This document shows, piece by piece, positions 31,671 to 32,398 of a stretch of DNA of 32,398 nucleotides. Position 1 is the first letter of the stretch. Each line of letters starts with the position of its first letter. The notes under the pieces were generated by a model. That model made no database searches and was not told the origin of the DNA. It was given only the letters and a program-made list of their open reading frames with translations. A program made the translations under genes and the position numbers. The DNA comes from Prevotella sp. (GTDB taxonomy: Bacteria; Bacteroidota; Bacteroidia; Bacteroidales; Bacteroidaceae): positions 1 to 32,398 of the forward strand of contig JAEAMQ010000099.1 in NCBI GenBank assembly GCA_016901395.1, in the 5' to 3' direction.

Positions 31671-31920
31671 GGAAAGTATCTGACAACCCCAAAGTGGGGT
31701 TGCGCCCGTTGTAGCCCAGGGTTGGCAAGCGTAGCGACGCCTACCCTGGGTAGTGGTATGTGCGAGGGTGGAACGCTGAAAGTGTTCCGATACTTTATTA
31801 CCAATGGCGTAAAAACAGCATAACCCCTTTGGGGTTGATGGGATGAGTACGCACTTAGGCAGGGTTGTACGCTTCGCTCCCAAGCCTGCCCTCATAAAAG
31901 TAGAACCCGTACCGGGTTCC
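31671..31920. repeat. Cluster of palindromic hairpins (BIME-like element)
   Basis: Six short palindromes occur in 250 nt. They are AACCCC/GGGGTT at 31685-31701, a CCCAGGGT/ACCCTGGG pair at 31712-31752, GGAAC/GTTCC at 31770-31788, AACCCC-TTT-GGGGTT at 31822-31836, GGCAGG/CCTGCC at about 31858-31890, and GAACCCG/CGGGTTC at 31903-31919. An outer inverted pair AAAGTATC (31673-31680) and GATACTTT (31789-31796) encloses the first half. No protein is supported on either strand. It resembles interspersed palindromic elements, but no transposase gene is present here. Confidence 0.65.
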
Positions 31921-32007
31921 CATCAATGATTAGAGGCGGCCATGTATGCGTTTTTTATCAAGAATAACGCTCCATACTATTCACAGGAGAGCCTGGAACA
32001 TAACCTC

Positions 32008-32047
32008 AACCGCCCCTGCAGGATTCATATTCCCTGCAGGAGCGGTT
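32008..32047. terminator. Long hairpin downstream of queF
   Basis: AACCGCCCCTGCAGG (32008-32022) pairs with CCTGCAGGAGCGGTT (32033-32047), with a single mismatch and a 10-nt loop. It is followed by GCTTTATA. It is far from the queF stop, so it may serve as a backup terminator or as part of the repeat-rich region. Confidence 0.55.
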
Positions 32048-32130
32048 GCTTTATATGCGATTGCTCAGTAGGGGCATGCCCCGTGCATGCCCGCACCGCC
32101 GGATGGGAGCAAGCAAGTAAGTAGTTTTTT

Positions 32131-32326
32131 ATCTCACACAGAGTCATAGGAGACCAACTACGTTTTACACAAAGTTTTTTAGAGTACGCGGAGTGCAGTG
32201 TGCTAAGGCACACTCTCATTCTAAAGCAAAAGAATAGCATGCCTCGGCATGCTGGTCTGTGGAGTCGAAAAAATGCAATATGTTACAGGAAGTCTGTGGA
32301 GGTCTGTGAAAGTCTGTGTGAGAGAT
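32131..32326. repeat. Inverted short-repeat cassette I (GTCTGTG words) with internal hairpins
   Basis: On the right, GTCTGTG occurs four times between 32254 and 32326 and ends GTCTGTGTGAGAGAT. On the left, ATCTCACACAGAGTC (32131-32145) is its inverse. Between them are two perfect hairpins: AGTGTGC/GCACACT at 32197-32214 and AGCATGCC-TC-GGCATGCT at 32236-32253. No gene is seen from 31659 to the window end at 32398. Confidence 0.6.
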
Positions 32327-32398
32327 AAATCTAATGTAAGAAAAACCATTTGGCGGTGCGGACATACAGCCTCTCGCCCTTACCCCTCCCCCGTAGGG

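Noticed and set aside
31179..31895. A 238-codon minus-strand frame over queF and the palindrome cluster
   Set aside because: Half is antisense to queF and the rest translates the palindromic element. No protein family is recognisable.
32025..32240. A 71-codon minus-strand frame near the right end
   Set aside because: It crosses several perfect hairpins and the inverted array, and lacks any recognisable motif.
1..32398. tRNA, rRNA, insertion sequence or prophage genes
   Set aside because: No cloverleaf, rRNA motif, transposase, integrase or phage protein was recognised on either strand by eye.

Overview
The window looks like chromosomal DNA of a Bacteroidales bacterium, most likely Prevotellaceae. 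The grounds are the TAnnTTTG-type -7 promoter boxes (often TATCTTTG), the long NusB and L25/Ctc forms, a DUF5606-type protein, a carboxypeptidase-like/OMP_b-brl_3 outer membrane protein, GxxExxY proteins and a menaquinone gene order typical of the group. No rRNA, tRNA, transposase, phage gene or CRISPR array was seen. Family names come from recognition by eye, not from searches.

Layout. 1-1114: end of a YbjQ-family gene and a secreted protein of unknown role, convergent. 1278-7033, minus strand: lysS, gpsA, a GxxExxY gene, pgi and a HAD phosphatase. 7453-8019: a QueD/PTPS-like gene that lacks a normal start codon. 8020-8768: a long noncoding stretch with direct repeats. 8769-17082, plus strand: a menaquinone cluster (thioesterase, DMT transporter, menF, menD, menB, a second GxxExxY gene, menC, menE). 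17117-19261, minus: GH43 glycosidase and aroB. 19665-22631: a large outer membrane protein. 22714-25002, minus: ctc/rplY, pth, hslR-like and purN. 25233-28675, plus: nusB, yajC, ybbR, coaE and a DUF5606 gene. 28862-30394: hsp20 and a Na+/Ca2+ exchanger. 30463-31658: a candidate preQ1 riboswitch, a queuosine-precursor transporter and queF. 31659-32398: noncoding and packed with hairpins.

The most unusual feature is a series of low-complexity repeat cassettes that fill the gaps between same-direction genes of the lysS-pgi and men operons. Each cassette has its own short word (AAGACA, GGTAAAA, GTTAAAGAA, TTGATAA, AAAGAATA, or a roughly 22-nt word). In most of them the word reads one way in the upstream arm and as its reverse complement in the downstream arm, often around a GC-rich connector. 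Two cassettes carry a GxxExxY gene (PD-(D/E)XK nuclease-like) between the arms, and the arms of these two share a related word built on GACATA. The other cassettes have no gene. This suggests a repeat family of inverted arrays with an occasional element-encoded nuclease-like protein, comparable in logic to REP/RAYT but unrelated in sequence. That is an inference from this one window.

Functionally the window is mostly housekeeping: lysyl-tRNA charging, phospholipid precursor and hexose phosphate metabolism, menaquinone synthesis for anaerobic respiration, shikimate and purine steps, translation maintenance, CoA synthesis and queuosine salvage.
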